A stretch of 64,000 bases of DNA from Persephonella atlantica (GTDB lineage Bacteria > Aquificota > Aquificia > Aquificales > Hydrogenothermaceae). The position numbers and the translations under genes were made by a program. Location: the NCBI RefSeq assembly GCF_016617615.1, contig NZ_JAACYA010000002.1, positions 496,001-560,000 on the forward strand, read 5' to 3'. The notes beneath the pieces were generated by a model. The model did not search any database, had not been told where the DNA came from, and was given only the letters and a program-made list of their open reading frames with translations. Shown here piece after piece: positions 17,476 through 28,829 of the stretch (the stretch's first letter is position 1; every line of letters begins with the position of its first letter).

Positions 17476-17505
17476 AAGCAGCTCTCCTATACCAGGATAA
17501 CAGTT

Positions 17506-17533
17506 ATTATATTCCGAGTCTGCTTAAAAACAA
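17506..17533 (-). promoter_or_regulatory. predicted promoter of mqnC
   Basis: On the minus strand TTGTTT (17528-17533) and TATAAT (17506-17511) are spaced 16 bp. The -10 is about 31 bp upstream of the mqnC start. Confidence 0.5.
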
Positions 17534-17535
17534 AC

Positions 17536-17544
17536 TGTTATAAT
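17536..17544 (+). promoter_or_regulatory. predicted extended -10 of the small membrane-protein gene
   Basis: TGT followed directly by TATAAT (17539-17544) forms an extended -10, 28 bp before the ATG at 17573. It abuts the mqnC promoter on the other strand. No convincing -35 is seen. Confidence 0.45.
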
Positions 17545-17572
17545 TTTACTTAAAAATCTTAAGGGGAGAATT

Positions 17573-17872
17573 ATGAATCCATTAGACCTGTACGAGGGAA
17601 GAGAAGAGTTTGAAAAAAAACTTGAAAAAACAAAAGAGCAAAAACTGCAACAGGTAAAGGAAAGTATAAAAAAATACCTTCCCCACCCGTTAGATAACAT
17701 GTTAGACACACCAGAAGGAACCTACGCATTAATAGCAATGGCTGTGGCAATATTTATTCTTTTTTTAAGGCTGGTGGGAATGACACTCAGACTTGTATCA
17801 AAACTACTGCTTATATTATCTATTATGGCAGCCATTTACTTTTCCTATCTTTACTTTACAGGCTCAGGGTAA
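17573..17872 (+). CDS. small two-span membrane protein, unknown function
   Basis: A 99-residue protein. The N-terminal 45 residues are charged and likely a cytosolic amphipathic helix (EEFEKKLEKTKEQKLQQ). Two hydrophobic spans follow at about 52-69 and 76-94, with a short basic turn (GMTLRLVSK) between. A good AAGGGGAG ribosome site precedes the ATG and an extended -10 lies upstream, so it looks expressed. The 3' end overlaps comEC by 22 bp, convergent. I do not recognise the family. Confidence 0.7.
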   Translation: MNPLDLYEGREEFEKKLEKTKEQKLQQVKESIKKYLPHPLDNMLDTPEGTYALIAMAVAIFILFLRLVGMTLRLVSKLLLILSIMAAIYFSYLYFTGSG

Positions 17873-19527
17873 AAAACATAATACCTGTTTTCGAGTCTAT
17901 GCTCAGAACCATTTATAAAAAGAGTGCCTTTACGAAATCTAACCTGAGACACAGCTCTGTTTTCATCATAGTAACAAATCAAGAACTTCTTTCTACATCT
18001 TTTCTTATCCATCAATGCTTTTGTTTTTCGGCTGAAACCTCTGAAAAAACATTCTCCATGCGGTGCAACAACAACAAATTCTGGGTATCTACTTCCTTTA
18101 AAAACATGTACTTCCCACCTGTCTGTCTTTGAAGAAGATACAGTCAAAAAGAGAAACAAAGATAAAATAGAAAAAGATATCTTATAAAAACTGTTTACCT
18201 TCAAAAGAGCAATAAAAGTCAGAAAACTTAAATACACTGCTACAGAAACAGCGGAAGGAAAAAAACCTGCATGAACAAACTGAAAATCTGCAAAAAAGCT
18301 ATTTATACTGATAAATGCTTTACCTAAAATCTCCATCAGATACACAGAAGGGTAAAAGGAAAAGAATGTAAACAGATTAAACACAGAGAGAAACAGATAT
18401 GGAAAAAGAAGCAAAACCAAAACCGGCGTTGCAATGATTGTTGTGAAAGAAAATTTACCAAAGTAATAAAGGATTATCGGCGTTGTAAACAAAACAGCTA
18501 TAACAGACATCAAAAGACTACTGCTTATATACTTGAAAACAGGGCTGTGTTTGATAACAAGAATCTCTGAGTAAAGAAGAATTCCTAAAACTGCAATAAA
18601 GGAAAGCTGAAAGCTAACGCTAAAAAGAGAATGGGGGGAAATCAGCAAAACGATAAATCCAACAAAAAAGAGCAAATCTACCGGATTAACCTTAAGGTAC
18701 TTTAGCTTTGATATGATATACAAAGTGCCTAAAAAAGAGGCTCTCACAACAGGAATATGAAGCCCTGTAAAGAGAGGGTAAACAGACAAAAAGACTAAAG
18801 AAAGATAGTAGGAAACCTTTCTGCTGAATCTAAAAACAAACAGCAGTATAAGAAGGATTATTCCCACATGCATACCTGATATTGCAAGTAAATGGGATGT
18901 TCCTGCATTGATAAACTCTTCCCTTTCTCTACCTAAATAACCCTTTTCTCCAAAAACAAGGGCAAGACCAAGACGGAATGTTTCGTCGCTGTAAGACTGT
19001 TTCTGGTAATTTTCTATCAGTCTGTTTTTCAGCCAGTAAACAATATAAAAAGGATTACTGCTGTTATTTATCTGAAAAAAATGCTGATAAGGATAAGCTT
19101 TTATCTGGCCGTCAGATATGTTTATCTTTCCAAAAAAATAGGCAGAAGAGCCTAAAAAAATTTCCCTGTTTTCACCTTTCAGGTAAACCTTAACTGTTTT
19201 GTGGAGCAGATCCTTTTTGTCTGTTTGAACAACATAACAATCAAAAGCTGTAAATCTATCAGAAACATAGGGAACAGAAGTAGTGATACAACCAATAAAA
19301 CTGTTTCTGTAAAATCTATCCTTTAATCTTTGGCTTTTACCGATAGATATCCCAACAAAAAATATAGAAATGAAAAAAGCAAAAATAAAAAAGCGGGTTT
19401 TGATTAAAGAAAAAGACAGTATTAGAGATAAAACAGCAATCCAGACAGGAAAATAGATAAAACCAAAATAAGAAACAACTATCCCTGACGCTAAAGACAG
19501 AAAAGCAAAAATGGAAAAACCATACAT
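17851..19527 (-). CDS. comEC: ComEC/Rec2-type DNA-uptake channel lacking a nuclease domain
   Basis: A 558-residue polytopic protein. An N-terminal DUF4131-like soluble segment (about 60-160) is followed by the Competence domain, with the diagnostic GTSHLLAISGMHVGI motif near residue 208-222 and many transmembrane helices. Full ComEC proteins are usually 700-800 residues and end in a metallo-beta-lactamase domain; here only about 90 soluble residues follow the last span and no HxHxDH motif is present. The channel carries single-stranded DNA into the cytosol. DprA, its downstream partner, is at 61.4 kb. The ATG lies 7 bp beyond a terminator hairpin and has no visible ribosome site. Confidence 0.85.
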   Translation of the reverse strand: MYGFSIFAFLSLASGIVVSYFGFIYFPVWIAVLSLILSFSLIKTRFFIFAFFISIFFVGISIGKSQRLKDRFYRNSFIGCITTSVPYVSDRFTAFDCYVVQTDKKDLLHKTVKVYLKGENREIFLGSSAYFFGKINISDGQIKAYPYQHFFQINNSSNPFYIVYWLKNRLIENYQKQSYSDETFRLGLALVFGEKGYLGREREEFINAGTSHLLAISGMHVGIILLILLFVFRFSRKVSYYLSLVFLSVYPLFTGLHIPVVRASFLGTLYIISKLKYLKVNPVDLLFFVGFIVLLISPHSLFSVSFQLSFIAVLGILLYSEILVIKHSPVFKYISSSLLMSVIAVLFTTPIILYYFGKFSFTTIIATPVLVLLLFPYLFLSVFNLFTFFSFYPSVYLMEILGKAFISINSFFADFQFVHAGFFPSAVSVAVYLSFLTFIALLKVNSFYKISFSILSLFLFLTVSSSKTDRWEVHVFKGSRYPEFVVVAPHGECFFRGFSRKTKALMDKKRCRKKFLICYYDENRAVSQVRFRKGTLFINGSEHRLENRYYVFYPEPVK

Positions 19528-19533
19528 AACAAA

Positions 19534-19553
19534 AAGGGGCTTTTTAGCCCCTT
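19534..19553 (-). terminator. intrinsic terminator of the porin gene
   Basis: Perfect 7 bp stem AAGGGGC/GCCCCTT with a 6-base loop, followed on the minus strand by TTTG after the stem's own TT. It sits between the porin stop and the comEC start. Confidence 0.8.
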
Positions 19554-19559
19554 AAAAAG

Positions 19560-20540
19560 TTAGAACATAAATCCTGCTTCTACACCAATAGATGTTCTGC
19601 TGTCTTTTGGATTTCCTTTATCGTCTGTGAAACCTTTTTGGTCAGTGTTAACATATGCAAACTCAGCTCTGACAAATGTGTTGTTTGAAGGTCTGTATGT
19701 TGGAGTGATAGTGAATGACCAGGCGTCGTCTCCTGCAACACCATAAATACCACTTGTTCCATCATTAACATACTCTATTCTTACAGGTATTTCAAAAACA
19801 TCAACCTTAGCAGATGCATAAAGTGCTATACCGTAAGCTGAATCGTCATTTCCCGGTGTTTTCGCAGTATCATCAAGCCACTGGTAATCAAAGTTCACCC
19901 CAAAATCTATTCCTTCAACAGATGTGCCGAGAACAACATCTATCAGATTTTTTGAAGCTGTATAGTCAAAATAGGAAATAGCATAACTTATTCCATTAAT
20001 CTCACCTAAAGAACCAACTGCAAAAGAGTCTCTTGTATCCTGTGTATACTCAGCATAAACATCGATTCCATCAGCTACAGAGTAAGTTACTCTTGCACCA
20101 GGATATGTTACAGGCTGTGCCCACCATACAAGACCAAACATGTAGTTCTTGTTGTCGTAAGTGTGGTAAAGCTCGTATCCTATGTTTGTAAGCAGAAGTC
20201 CTGCATCAATAGTCAGTCCTTCGATAGGTCTGATAGATACCCAGCTGTACTCAACACCAAACCCCGGATTTGGTAATGGAGCTAAAAGATCCGGCTGTTT
20301 TGTCTGACCAAAGCTTGCAGTAAATCCTATCATAGAGTTGATTTTCGAAGTTAAATCAACAGCAAATGTGGAAACTGTAAAATAGTCATTGTTATTGTTT
20401 CCAATATTTGTTGTGTAAAAGTAACCTGCTGTAACGCCTCCTGACATCTCAATGTCAGAGTTTGCAACAGTAATGGTTCCCGCTTTTGCTGTTCCTGCAG
20501 CAATCAGACCTGCTGCTGCCAGTGATAACACTTTCTTCAT
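19560..20540 (-). CDS. outer-membrane beta-barrel porin
   Basis: A 326-residue exported protein. The ATG at 20540 follows AGGAGGT and opens a clear signal peptide (MKKVLSLAAAGLIAAGTAKA, cleaved after AKA). The mature chain is rich in alternating aromatic/polar strands (TAGYFYTT, VEYSWVSI, DVYAEYTQDT, FRVPVRIEY-like) and ends in a Phe (EAGFMF), the C-terminal signature for BAM-mediated insertion. Segments such as PGARVTYSVADGIDVYAEY resemble the outer-membrane beta-barrel/DUF1597-type porins common in chemolithotrophs. Substrate is unknown. It follows amt on the same strand behind a terminator and may be co-regulated by nitrogen. Confidence 0.85.
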   Translation of the reverse strand: MKKVLSLAAAGLIAAGTAKAGTITVANSDIEMSGGVTAGYFYTTNIGNNNNDYFTVSTFAVDLTSKINSMIGFTASFGQTKQPDLLAPLPNPGFGVEYSWVSIRPIEGLTIDAGLLLTNIGYELYHTYDNKNYMFGLVWWAQPVTYPGARVTYSVADGIDVYAEYTQDTRDSFAVGSLGEINGISYAISYFDYTASKNLIDVVLGTSVEGIDFGVNFDYQWLDDTAKTPGNDDSAYGIALYASAKVDVFEIPVRIEYVNDGTSGIYGVAGDDAWSFTITPTYRPSNNTFVRAEFAYVNTDQKGFTDDKGNPKDSRTSIGVEAGFMF

Positions 20541-20587
20541 CTGAAAACCTCCTTTATTATTTTTTACAATTAATATATCAGAAAAAG

Positions 20588-20600
20588 GGGGCAAAGCCCC
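20588..20600 (-). terminator. intrinsic terminator of glnB-amt
   Basis: Stem GGGGC/GCCCC with a 3-base loop, followed on the minus strand by CTTTTTC. It starts 8 bp after the amt stop and lies only about 48 bp upstream of the porin ATG. Confidence 0.75.
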
Positions 20601-20607
20601 TGAAAAT

Positions 20608-21909
20608 TTAAAGATTAAACCCCCTTTCACCGTGGGTAGATTCATCTAAACCTACTGTTTCAGTCTCTTCGTCAACTCTTGCACCACCAGTGATGAGAGA
20701 AGAAACAAAGTACAGTATAGCTGTCATAACAGCTGTAAACACTACTGTAAACACTACAGATTCAATCTGAACAATTATCTGTCCCATTCTGTCTCCATTT
20801 TGTAGTGGAGAACCATCCCATGCAAGGGATTGGAGGGCAAAGAATCCTGTTGCAATCGCTCCCCACATTCCTGCAAGTCCGTGAACACCAAAGGCATCAA
20901 GAGAATCATCATAACCAAGGGCTTTTTTGAGAACAAATACTCCAAACCATCCTATTACCCCTGCCACAAGTCCTATGACTATTGCACCTGCAGGACTAAC
21001 AAATCCTGCTGCTGGTGTGATTGCAACCAGTCCTGCAATAGCTCCAGAAGCTCCACCAAGGAGGGTTGGCTTTTTGGCTGTAATCCATTCCATTGCTATC
21101 CACGCAAGGACTCCTGCAGCAGTTGCAATATTTGTTGTAAGGAGAGCAACCCCTGCTACTTCATTTGCCCCAAATGCTGAGCCTGCATTAAATCCGAACC
21201 ATCCAAACCAGAGCAGTCCAGCTCCAAGGGCTGTCAGAACAACAGAAGATGGAAGTATTGCTGTTTTTCTGTAATCTTTTCTTTTTCCAAGGAGAAGTGC
21301 AAGGACAAGTCCTGTTACACCAGCATTGATATGAACGACTGTCCCACCTGCAAAGTCTAAAGCTCCTGCATCAAACAAAAATCCACCACCCCACACGACG
21401 TGGGCAATTGGAGCATAAACAAATGTTATCCATAAAATAGTAAATACAACCCACGTGGAAAACTTCATTCTTTCAATTACTGCACCTGATGCAAGGGCTA
21501 TGGTAATAGCAGCAAAGGTTGACTGGAATGCTATAAACACCCATTCAGGGAATGCTCCAACACCACTGACCTGTGAATAGCTTATACCGTTAAGTAGAAA
21601 GTACTTTAAATCTCCTACTATCGCATACAGAGCCCCCTCTCCATCAGAAAACGCAAGGGAGTATCCCCAGAGAGTCCACACAATTATTGCAACTGCATAA
21701 GAAGTCAGAACCATCATCACTGTGTTTACTATATTTTTTGATCTTGTCATACCACCGTAGAACAGTATCAGACCACCTACAGTCATCAGAACAACAAAAG
21801 CTGTTGCTGTAATCATCCATGCAGTATCCCCTGTATCAATCTTTTGTTCTCCTGCAAAAGCAATAGCAGGGACAAGTAGTGATAAAATACCTGCCAGTTT
21901 TGTTTTCAT
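20608..21909 (-). CDS. amt: ammonium transporter
   Basis: A 433-residue Amt/MEP/Rh-family channel with an N-terminal signal-like segment (ending AFAGEQ), then about eleven membrane spans. Hallmarks include GGLILFYGGMTRSKNIVNT, the AIAHVVWGGGFL-type His region, DFAGGTVVHINAG and DDSLDAFGVHGLAGMWG with the twin-His pore residues (HINAG and FGVHG). It moves ammonium into the cytosol and is gated by PII, whose gene glnB lies 29 bp upstream. The pair is the classic glnK-amtB-type operon and shares a predicted sigma-54 promoter. Confidence 0.97.
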   Translation of the reverse strand: MKTKLAGILSLLVPAIAFAGEQKIDTGDTAWMITATAFVVLMTVGGLILFYGGMTRSKNIVNTVMMVLTSYAVAIIVWTLWGYSLAFSDGEGALYAIVGDLKYFLLNGISYSQVSGVGAFPEWVFIAFQSTFAAITIALASGAVIERMKFSTWVVFTILWITFVYAPIAHVVWGGGFLFDAGALDFAGGTVVHINAGVTGLVLALLLGKRKDYRKTAILPSSVVLTALGAGLLWFGWFGFNAGSAFGANEVAGVALLTTNIATAAGVLAWIAMEWITAKKPTLLGGASGAIAGLVAITPAAGFVSPAGAIVIGLVAGVIGWFGVFVLKKALGYDDSLDAFGVHGLAGMWGAIATGFFALQSLAWDGSPLQNGDRMGQIIVQIESVVFTVVFTAVMTAILYFVSSLITGGARVDEETETVGLDESTHGERGFNL

Positions 21910-21938
21910 TCTAAACCTCCTTTTATACTTTTGGATTT

Positions 21939-22451
<513 letters not shown>

Positions 22452-22462
22452 GAAAATAAAAA

Positions 22463-22482
22463 AGCCCCCTTTAAAGGGGGCT
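22463..22482 (-). terminator. intrinsic terminator of groESL
   Basis: Twenty-base palindrome AGCCCCCTTTAAAGGGGGCT followed on the minus strand by TTTTTTATTTT. It lies 24 bp after the groEL stop and insulates the glnB control region from chaperone transcription. It can also fold for plus-strand transcripts. Confidence 0.9.
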
Positions 22483-22505
22483 GTAGTTTTTTGATTAACA
22501 GGATT

Positions 22506-24143
<1,638 letters not shown>

Positions 24144-24165
24144 CTATTTCCACCTCCTTTATTTT

Positions 24166-24462
24166 TTATTGTTCAATTATTGCAAGGATATCATCTTCTC
24201 TGAGAACAATCAGTTCTTCTCCGTCAACAACAAACTCATTACCTGCATACTTGCTGTAAATTACTTTATCTCCTACTTTTACTTTGAGAGGTTTGATTTC
24301 CCCATTTTCAAGGAGTCTTCCCTCTCCTACGGCTATTACTTCACCTTCTGAAGGTTTTTCCTTTGCTGTGTCTGGAATAATAATTCCTGATGGTGTTTTT
24401 TCTTCAGCTTCTTCCGCTGGTTTTACAACTACTCTATCGTAGAGAGGTTTGATTTTAGCCAT
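24166..24462 (-). CDS. groES: co-chaperonin GroES (10 kDa)
   Basis: A 98-residue heptameric lid protein. It opens with [15 protein letters not shown] and contains the mobile loop [18 protein letters not shown] that docks to GroEL, then GEVIAVGEG and the YSKYAGNEF region. It sits upstream of groEL under a consensus sigma-70-type promoter, with no CIRCE element in the leader. Confidence 0.99.
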   Translation of the reverse strand: MAKIKPLYDRVVVKPAEEAEEKTPSGIIIPDTAKEKPSEGEVIAVGEGRLLENGEIKPLKVKVGDKVIYSKYAGNEFVVDGEELIVLREDDILAIIEQ

Positions 24463-24500
24463 CCTGCTCTACCTCCTTTTTTTATTTTTGCTTAATAAAT

Positions 24501-24529
24501 ATTATATTCTTTCCTGTAAAAAAATGCAA
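24501..24529 (-). promoter_or_regulatory. predicted sigma-70 promoter of groESL
   Basis: On the minus strand TTGCAT (24524-24529) and TATAAT (24501-24506) have ideal 17 bp spacing, giving a leader of about 32 bases to the groES ATG. No TTAGCACTC-N9-GAGTGCTAA (CIRCE) repeat is present, so HrcA control is not indicated. The 24530-24616 stretch upstream is AT-rich and shows no firm glnD terminator. Confidence 0.65.
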
Positions 24530-24616
24530 TAAGTTTGTATATAAAATATGACTAAACTTCACTCATATTCTCTTTAAGTACAGCAATATTACTTGTTTTC
24601 AGAAGGTTAACACTGC

Positions 24617-27214
24617 TTAATCACTTTTAATCACATTGAGAAGTTCTTCTTTTATCTCTTCTATCAGTTTTTCGTCTGTTATTTTCCTTTTGTCTTTAGT
24701 TCTGACGTAAAATGCATCTCTTATCCTCTCCCCCTGTGTGACCACTTTTACAATGTGAACATAAAGGTCGTATCTGGCAAACACTTTAAATATGTCAAAC
24801 AGAAGCCCAACTCTGTCTTCTCCAGATATATCAAATATTGTGTAGACTTCTGACATCTCGTTATCCACTTTTACAAATGTGGGAGGAGGGATTACTGAAG
24901 CTTTGAACATCACATTTCTCTTTTTTGACAGTTGTTCTAACGTTATCTCTCCCTTTATATACTGGTTAAATAGCTGTTTAAACTGCTGAAACTTTTTGTC
25001 TTCCACAACTTCAAGAGAGGAGGTTGATATCTGAAGGTCTATAACAACAATACCATCTTTTCTCATATAACTGTAAACAGCCAGTATGTTTATCCCCATG
25101 TAAGATATGATGCCTGTAACGACCAATAGGGGATTTTTTATCTTTTTACTATCTAAAACGATAAGAAGCTCAGAAAATCCTATGCCGTACTTTTTCTCAA
25201 AGTAAAACTGGGGTTTGCCTGTCTTAAGCAGCTGTTCTTCCATCTTTAGATGCTTCAGGATGTCATCTATGGGAGTTGACATCACGTAATAATCTGAAAA
25301 CCTTCCCATATGAAAGTCTGCCCTTTCCTTTCCAAACTCTACCTCAAGTATGGCTCTGAGCTTTTCTTTCTTTTCTTCAAATCTTCTTCTGTGTATCTCC
25401 TCATAAGAGACTTTCTGCTCAAGAACCTCAGATGTTTTTTCATACAGTTCCCACAGAAGAGCATTTTTCCAGTCGTTCCATATGTTCGGTCCAACTGCGT
25501 TTGCATCACACCACGTCAGGACTGTAAGCATCTTTAGAAGCTCTTTGTTTTTTATTGTTTTGGCAAAATCATTTATCACCTTTGGCTCATTCATGTTTCT
25601 TCTCTGGGATATCTTTGCCATATCAAGGTGGTGCAGAACAAGAAAACTTACTATCTGTGCATCTCTTTTGGAATAACCAAATCGGAGCATTATCTCTTTT
25701 GCCATTTTGGCTCCAAGTATGCAGTGGTCTGTTTTATGTCCCTTTCCTATGTCGTGAAGAAATACAGCCCACGTCAGCAGGTCTACCCTGTCAATCTCTT
25801 TGAACAGTTCATACATCATCTTTCTGTGGGGATGGTCTACTTTTTTTAGACTCTCTAACTCTTCTACTGCTTTTATCGCATGTGCATCGGTAGTGTACTT
25901 GTGGTAAGCATCGTACTGAAAATGACATCTCTGGTATCCAAACTCTGGTATAAGGTCATCCAAAACATAAAAGTCCTGCATCTTTCTGAGAGTTTTCGCA
26001 AGATTGTTAGGGTCAGAAAACAGTTTTTGCACCATCTTTCTGATTTCCGGATCTTCCCTATGCTCTCTCAGTTTCTCCTCATGCTTTCTTATAAGAAATT
26101 CCAGTTCTGAGGAAAAGTCCAGATTGTACTCTTTGTAGTACAAAAATGCCTTTAGCACATTTCTAAAATCTTTTTCAAACTTTTCCCTGTTGAAAACATC
26201 AATCTCCATCGTTGTTCTGGAAAAAACAGCATCTATAGGCTCAAATATCTCCAGCTCTTCTTCTTCCGTCAGTGCTTTCAGTATCCTTTTTGTTATTGTG
26301 TTTATAGATTTTGCATACAGATAGTACAGCCTCATCATCTTTTCAACACTTTCTCTCAGAACCTCCTGGTCATATGGATATTCTACGTATCCTAACTTTT
26401 TGGCAACCTCTTCCTGAAGAGGTCTGACCAACACATCACACCTTTTGTTGCATATCAGATGCATCTCGTTTCTCAGTCTGAGTAAAAAGTTATAAGCCCT
26501 GATAAGCTCTTCATACTCTTCTTCAAGGATGATATTCTTGTCAACAAAATATCTGTAGTCAGGAACGTCATCCAATACCCTTGCTATCCAGAAAACTTCA
26601 TGAAAATCCCTCAGACCACCTTCCCCTTCTTTCACATGAGGTTCCATCATATATATAGTAGAACCTGTCCTCTGGTATCTCATTTTTCTCGCTCTGAGAG
26701 TTGCATCAATGTATGCAGTCCTCTTTCTTCTGATTAGCCGTTTGAATCTCTTTATAAGGTCGTTATAAATCTCCTCATTTCCTATAATAAATCTTCCCTG
26801 AAGAAGAGATGTGGCAACTGTTAAGTCATCTTTTGACAGCTCAAGGAATGTCTTTATGTCTCTCGGGGAGAATCCAATATCCACCTTCAGGTCAAGGAGA
26901 GCATAGTAAAGGATTTCTATTCCTTCTTTAAGACTTTCAAAATCATCTGTATTGAAAACAAGGGATATGTCTATATCTGATTTGAAGCATAGCTCCCTCC
27001 TGCCGTATCCACCAAGAACAACAATACATATTCTGCTCAGGTCAGGAAAGGATATCTTTACAAGCTGTTTTATAGTCTCGTCTGTCAGGTCAGACAGTGC
27101 TCTTACCGTCTCAAGACCACTTGCACCAGAGCGGTGCATCTGAACTATCTGTTCTTTTTTTTCAAAATAGTTTTTTACGATGATATCTTTATCTTTCAAA
27201 GTTTTATCAATCAT
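24617..27214 (-). CDS. glnD: bifunctional PII uridylyltransferase/uridylyl-removing enzyme
   Basis: An 865-residue cytosolic sensor of glutamine. The nucleotidyltransferase domain has VVLGGYGRRELCFKSDIDIS near residue 67-86. A PII-uridylyltransferase helical domain follows, then an HD domain (AVFLHDIGKGHKTDH, about residue 485-500). Two ACT domains close the protein, the last with SGEDRVGLLFDIFKVFARYDL. It modifies Tyr51 of the GlnB encoded at 21939. The ATG overlaps the mutL stop by 4 bp, so the two are coupled. Length is normal. Confidence 0.96.
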   Translation of the reverse strand: MIDKTLKDKDIIVKNYFEKKEQIVQMHRSGASGLETVRALSDLTDETIKQLVKISFPDLSRICIVVLGGYGRRELCFKSDIDISLVFNTDDFESLKEGIEILYYALLDLKVDIGFSPRDIKTFLELSKDDLTVATSLLQGRFIIGNEEIYNDLIKRFKRLIRRKRTAYIDATLRARKMRYQRTGSTIYMMEPHVKEGEGGLRDFHEVFWIARVLDDVPDYRYFVDKNIILEEEYEELIRAYNFLLRLRNEMHLICNKRCDVLVRPLQEEVAKKLGYVEYPYDQEVLRESVEKMMRLYYLYAKSINTITKRILKALTEEEELEIFEPIDAVFSRTTMEIDVFNREKFEKDFRNVLKAFLYYKEYNLDFSSELEFLIRKHEEKLREHREDPEIRKMVQKLFSDPNNLAKTLRKMQDFYVLDDLIPEFGYQRCHFQYDAYHKYTTDAHAIKAVEELESLKKVDHPHRKMMYELFKEIDRVDLLTWAVFLHDIGKGHKTDHCILGAKMAKEIMLRFGYSKRDAQIVSFLVLHHLDMAKISQRRNMNEPKVINDFAKTIKNKELLKMLTVLTWCDANAVGPNIWNDWKNALLWELYEKTSEVLEQKVSYEEIHRRRFEEKKEKLRAILEVEFGKERADFHMGRFSDYYVMSTPIDDILKHLKMEEQLLKTGKPQFYFEKKYGIGFSELLIVLDSKKIKNPLLVVTGIISYMGINILAVYSYMRKDGIVVIDLQISTSSLEVVEDKKFQQFKQLFNQYIKGEITLEQLSKKRNVMFKASVIPPPTFVKVDNEMSEVYTIFDISGEDRVGLLFDIFKVFARYDLYVHIVKVVTQGERIRDAFYVRTKDKRKITDEKLIEEIKEELLNVIKSD

Positions 27215-28743
27215 TTTCTTCCCACCTTTTTCTTTATATCATCAACAGAAATTTTATAATATATAGGTCTTCCGTGTGGACACAGGTTTGGACTGTCTGT
27301 TTCTATCCACAGCTGAAGAATCTTTTTTGCCTCTTCACTGCTGAGAATATCACCGGCATCTATAGACTCTCCACAGGCAATATCTCCAATAAATGTGTCA
27401 ATCTCAGCTTCAGGAAACTCGCTTTCAGATAGGCTGATTATAAAATCCCTAACTTTATGTTCTTTTATGTTTGGAGGAAGACCTGTTATAACAATGCTGT
27501 TTCCTTTTATGTCAAATCTTACACCTGCTTTCTCAATGTGGTATTTAAGCTGGGATAATTTTTCTATCTGGTCCGGGTCTAACTTTATCTCCACACTGCT
27601 GCTACCTGAAGGGCTGATACCTTCACTTAAAAATTTCCTTTTTAAAAGTTCATAATGTATTCTCTCACTTGCTATATGCTGGTCTACAAAATAAACATCA
27701 CCGCAGCAGTAAACAACGATAAATGTATTATCAATCTGTCCCAGCACCTTAAATTCAGAGTTATATCTCCTGTTTTTCTGGGATAGATGAGAAACAATGG
27801 TGGGTTTTTGCAGATTTTCCAGCGATTTCTTAACAAGCTGGTAAACAGACCTCTCCTTTCTAAACTTAACCTCTATTTTTGCAGGATGTATGTTGTGGTC
27901 AACAAAGTATGGAGGAAGTTCCAAAAACAGAGTAAAAAAGTTATTACCCACCTTTGACCTGATTACTCTCATCAGAGATTTATTCTTTACAGGTCTCCCG
28001 TTTACATATATGTATCCTCTCCCTGTGGCATAATCTGGTGATATGTACCCATAACATCTGCCTACTTTGTCTTCGCTTTCAAAATAAATCAGTTCTTTTA
28101 CGGCAGGAAAAAGCCTCTTTATCCTACTTTCTGTCTCCTCTGGAGACAAAACATACTGAACCTTACCATCGGCAGAGAATCTAAATGAGATATCAGTATG
28201 GTATAAGGCGTATCTTATAAATACGTCTGTAGTATGTTTCAGCTCTGTTTTTTCTGTTTTTAAAAATCTTTCTCTGACAGGGAGATTAAAAAATAAATCC
28301 CTTACCCTTACTGTTGTTCCCTGGTGTGCTCCAACATCAGAAAAATGCCTGAATTCTCCACCTTCAATAAGCAGTTCTTTCCCCAGTGTAAAATCTTTAT
28401 GCCTGGAGATTAGATAGAACCTTGATACAGAGGATATACTGGACAGAGCTTCTCCTCTAAATCCGTAACTGCTCACAGAAAAAAGGTCGTCAATAGTGTA
28501 AATCTTACTGGTTGAAAATCTTCTCACAGCCTCTAAAATATCATCTGGATGTATTCCCCTTCCATTATCTTTAACCTCTATAAGCCTTTTACCTCCCCTT
28601 TCTATCCTTATCTCTATCCGGTCTGCATCTGCATCTATGGAATTTTCAATCAGCTCTTTTAAAACACTTGCAGGTCTTTCAACAACCTCACCTGCAGCAA
28701 TCTTATTTATCACATCCTCTGGAAGTTTTTTAATTCTCATCAC
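27211..28743 (-). CDS. mutL: DNA mismatch repair protein MutL
   Basis: A 510-residue MutL with an N-terminal GHKL ATPase (KIAAGEVVERPASVLKELIENSIDA, then DNGRGI and the FRGEALSSI motif). The C-terminal domain has endonuclease-type motifs DQHIASER, ACGESIDAGD and CPHGRP, so it probably nicks the new strand itself, as in bacteria lacking MutH. It is at the short end for MutL, mainly through a brief linker. Start may be the GTG at 28743 or ATG at 28740. No mutS is nearby. Confidence 0.96.
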   Translation of the reverse strand: MMRIKKLPEDVINKIAAGEVVERPASVLKELIENSIDADADRIEIRIERGGKRLIEVKDNGRGIHPDDILEAVRRFSTSKIYTIDDLFSVSSYGFRGEALSSISSVSRFYLISRHKDFTLGKELLIEGGEFRHFSDVGAHQGTTVRVRDLFFNLPVRERFLKTEKTELKHTTDVFIRYALYHTDISFRFSADGKVQYVLSPEETESRIKRLFPAVKELIYFESEDKVGRCYGYISPDYATGRGYIYVNGRPVKNKSLMRVIRSKVGNNFFTLFLELPPYFVDHNIHPAKIEVKFRKERSVYQLVKKSLENLQKPTIVSHLSQKNRRYNSEFKVLGQIDNTFIVVYCCGDVYFVDQHIASERIHYELLKRKFLSEGISPSGSSSVEIKLDPDQIEKLSQLKYHIEKAGVRFDIKGNSIVITGLPPNIKEHKVRDFIISLSESEFPEAEIDTFIGDIACGESIDAGDILSSEEAKKILQLWIETDSPNLCPHGRPIYYKISVDDIKKKVGRK

Positions 28744-28749
28744 TCAACC

Positions 28750-28777
28750 TTGTAAATCCTTCTTCAAGAAATAATAT
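28750..28777 (+). promoter_or_regulatory. predicted promoter of the DUF5335 gene
   Basis: TTGTAA (28750-28755) and TAATAT (28772-28777) are 16 bp apart in the 86 bp mutL/DUF5335 divergent gap. Confidence 0.4.
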
Positions 28778-28829
28778 TATTTAATGCATAAATTATAAAG
28801 AACAAGAAAAATCACAAGGAGGGCTGAAA

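Noticed and set aside
20541-20645. 35-residue extension of the porin upstream of the signal peptide
   Set aside because: It would bury the signal peptide, overlap amt and read through a terminator; AGGAGGT precedes the inner ATG.
24463-24616. CIRCE/HrcA operator upstream of groES
   Set aside because: No TTAGCACTC-N9-GAGTGCTAA or near match; only a normal promoter was found.
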